Source: Nitrospira sp.
GTDB lineage: Bacteria; Nitrospirota; Nitrospiria; Nitrospirales; Nitrospiraceae
Reading direction: 5' to 3'
DNA length: 45,696 bases
NCBI GenBank assembly: GCA_024331045.1
Contig: JANDJC010000020.1
Span: 1-45,696 of the forward strand
Positions 44,017-45,696 of this stretch are shown piece after piece. The notes under the pieces were generated by a model. It was not told the DNA's origin, made no database searches, and was given only the letters and a program-made list of their open reading frames with translations. Numbering within the stretch: the stretch's first letter is position 1; every line of letters starts with the position of its first letter. Both the position numbers and the translations under genes were made by a program.

Positions 44017-44030
44017 GCCGCGAAGCGGCA
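44016..44030 (+). promoter_or_regulatory. Hairpin at the transcription start
   Basis: TGCCGC-GAA-GCGGCA, a perfect 6-bp stem overlapping the end of the -10 and the predicted start. It could be a repressor operator or a 5'-end mRNA stabiliser. Confidence 0.45.
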
Positions 44031-44084
44031 AGGAGACCCATCTCGTCGTCTCACACAGGAGTCCGCATCCCAGGAGATCACGCC

Positions 44085-45696
44085 ATGAGAGGAAACACTA
44101 ACACCCTGCGGCAACTACCAGTCTTCGTGCTCATGTCCCTCACGCTCATTGTGCTGGGCTGTAACGCTAGCTCACCGGAATCTCAAAAAGCCAAACACCT
44201 GGAACGGGCTGCGAGCTTTTTGGAAAAAGGGCAGCTCCAAGAAGCGTTAATCGAATACATGAACGTGACCAAGGCCGATCCAGGCAACGCCGAAGCCTAC
44301 TATCAAATGGCCCTCATTCACTTGAAGCTCGGCGGCATCACCAACCTTCAAAAGGCCTTCGCGGAGCTCAACCGCACACTTGAATTGAATAAAGACAACC
44401 GTGACGCCCGCCTCAAAATTGGCGAACTGTACTTGGTGGGGAATGAACCAGCCAAGGCCAGAGAACAAGCCGACATTGTATTAGCATCCGCCCCTCAAGA
44501 TCGAGACGCACTGGCAATTCGCGGGCGTAGTTTGATCAATGAACGACGCTACCAAGAAGGGATTGTGGAGCTGAAAAAGCTCCTGGCTCTTGATCCTTCC
44601 GACCCCAGTGTCTACATCGAACTTTCACGGGCCTACTTTTTTGCGAACGACCGAGCCGCCGCCGAAGAGATCCTCCGCCAGGGGCTTATGACCAATCCCA
44701 GCTCACTTGACCTCATGCTGGCGACCGGTGATCTCCACCTTTCGACTGGCAAACCAGACCGTGCAGAAGCGATGTTCAAGCGAGTGATCGACATTGCGCC
44801 GGACAACGAGCCAGCCCGGCTCCGACTGGTTCAGCTCTATCAACTGACCGACAAACTAGCCGACGCTGAGTCGGTCCTTCAACAATGGGCCTCGGCCTCT
44901 CCGCGCGACGAACGTCCCCTCGTGTATTTAGGGGACTTTTTCCTGTCGCTGGGGATGAGAGACAAGGCCCTGACCAACTATCGGCAAGCGCTCCACACTA
45001 ATGGTTCTTCTGCAATCGCTCGCGACAAGGTCATCTCGGTCCTGCTTGACCTCGGCAACGTGGACGAAGCAGAACCCCAAATCAAAGCCATTCTGGCGAA
45101 GAACGCTCGCGACCTGTCCGGCCGGTTTTTCAATGCCAGACTCTCCCTCGTCAAAGGTAAAGTCGACGAAGCCATCACACTCTTCCAAACGCTCGCCAAC
45201 GAGGAGGCGCAGTTTGCCCCGGCCCATTATTTCCTCGGTCTGGCTTATTTAAGAAACCGTCAAATTTCCCAAGCACGAGGTGCCTTTTCCCAAGCCGTCA
45301 AACTGAATTCCGCTTTTCCGGAAGCCCGCACAGCGCTGGCAGAGTTGTTTCTCAATGAAGGCTCGCTCGATTTGGCGCTCGAACATGCCCATGCCGCCAT
45401 CCAACTGAATCCACGGAACGTTCAAGCGGCCTTCATCGCTGGCGACGCTTACCTCCGGAAAGGCGATTTTGCCAAAAGCAAACAGGTGTATGAAGCGATT
45501 GGCAAAGCCCTGCCCAAAGAAGCGCTGGTTCCCTATCGCCTCGGTCTGGTTGCCCGTGCCGAGAAGAATGATGCAAAGGCCATCGCTTTTTTTGAAGAAG
45601 CGTTGGCTCTGCGGCCCAATGCCATCGAGCCATTGGTCCAAATTGCCGCGATCAAGGTAGCTCAGGGCAAGCCAGCCGAGGGACGTGAACGATTGC
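44085..45696 (+). CDS. TPR-repeat lipoprotein (PrsT-like), runs off the window
   Basis: 537 codons are open to the window end, so the carboxy terminus is missing. CCAGGAGA ribosome site. The signal peptide ends in lipobox VLGC (Cys26), giving a lipid-anchored protein. From ~35 onward there are about 14 degenerate 34-residue TPR units (for example AEAYYQMALIHLKLG, PVYIELSRAYFFAND-like, AHYFLGLAYLRNRQIS, and PYRLGLVARAEKNDAKAI). Long TPR lipoproteins of this kind (PrsT in exosortase/PEP-CTERM systems) organise extracellular polysaccharide export. The UDP-sugar dehydrogenase 1.5 kb upstream supports that setting. Which export system it serves lies beyond the window. Confidence 0.85.
   Translation, partial: MRGNTNTLRQLPVFVLMSLTLIVLGCNASSPESQKAKHLERAASFLEKGQLQEALIEYMNVTKADPGNAEAYYQMALIHLKLGGITNLQKAFAELNRTLELNKDNRDARLKIGELYLVGNEPAKAREQADIVLASAPQDRDALAIRGRSLINERRYQEGIVELKKLLALDPSDPSVYIELSRAYFFANDRAAAEEILRQGLMTNPSSLDLMLATGDLHLSTGKPDRAEAMFKRVIDIAPDNEPARLRLVQLYQLTDKLADAESVLQQWASASPRDERPLVYLGDFFLSLGMRDKALTNYRQALHTNGSSAIARDKVISVLLDLGNVDEAEPQIKAILAKNARDLSGRFFNARLSLVKGKVDEAITLFQTLANEEAQFAPAHYFLGLAYLRNRQISQARGAFSQAVKLNSAFPEARTALAELFLNEGSLDLALEHAHAAIQLNPRNVQAAFIAGDAYLRKGDFAKSKQVYEAIGKALPKEALVPYRLGLVARAEKNDAKAIAFFEEALALRPNAIEPLVQIAAIKVAQGKPAEGRERL

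Overview
The window reads as a chromosomal piece of a Nitrospira-like bacterium (phylum Nitrospirota). This is inferred from protein character, moderately high GC, and housekeeping blocks interleaved with an exosortase-type TPR lipoprotein; no rRNA is present to confirm it. Most of the 45.7 kb is dense core metabolism with many 1-4 nt gene overlaps. The accessory part is the first ~4 kb.

Region 1 (1-3934, minus strand): a WYL-domain regulator with a good sigma70 promoter, a 120-bp spacer packed with GTCAC/GTGAC half-sites and a nested palindrome, a small secreted protein made of six 12-residue repeats, an 86-codon amino-terminal remnant of one Cas3, and then the head and helicase of a second, different Cas3 (type I-G, formerly I-U, style). 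The second Cas3 stops matching its family about 50 bases from the window edge, where base composition jumps to nearly 80% GC. No CRISPR array or other cas gene is visible. This looks like the eroded or rearranged end of a CRISPR-Cas locus, or an assembly join.

Region 2 (4028-25883, minus strand): a long series of head-to-tail genes. Read 5'->3' these are ccsA/hemX-hemA-hemC-cobA/hemD-CBS protein-hemB (tetrapyrrole synthesis and cytochrome c assembly), ribF-tilS-hpt, ftsH (own promoter), folP-glmM-comEC, mtnA, ndk, gcvH-lpd-comEA-tyrS.

Region 3 (25949-28695): a divergent RsmI-like methylase, a TusA-like sulfur carrier, an unknown secreted protein with a strong terminator, tRNA-Leu(CAA) with a textbook promoter, and a Fe(2+)-trafficking-like protein with added CxxC pairs.

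Region 4 (28696-37786, plus strand): an AT-rich repeat-laden spacer, two tandem DUF151 (bifunctional nuclease family) genes, rplM-rpsI, argC-argJ, then rpsB-tsf-pyrH-frr-alr behind a structured leader.

Region 5 (37942-45696): a 590-residue unknown protein coupled to proA (minus), a UDP-sugar dehydrogenase (plus), an orphan MacB-type permease (minus), and a TPR lipoprotein (plus, running off the end). In front of the lipoprotein lie ~15-bp direct repeats, a sigma70 promoter and a hairpin at the start site. The dehydrogenase and TPR lipoprotein suggest the beginning of an extracellular polysaccharide region to the right.
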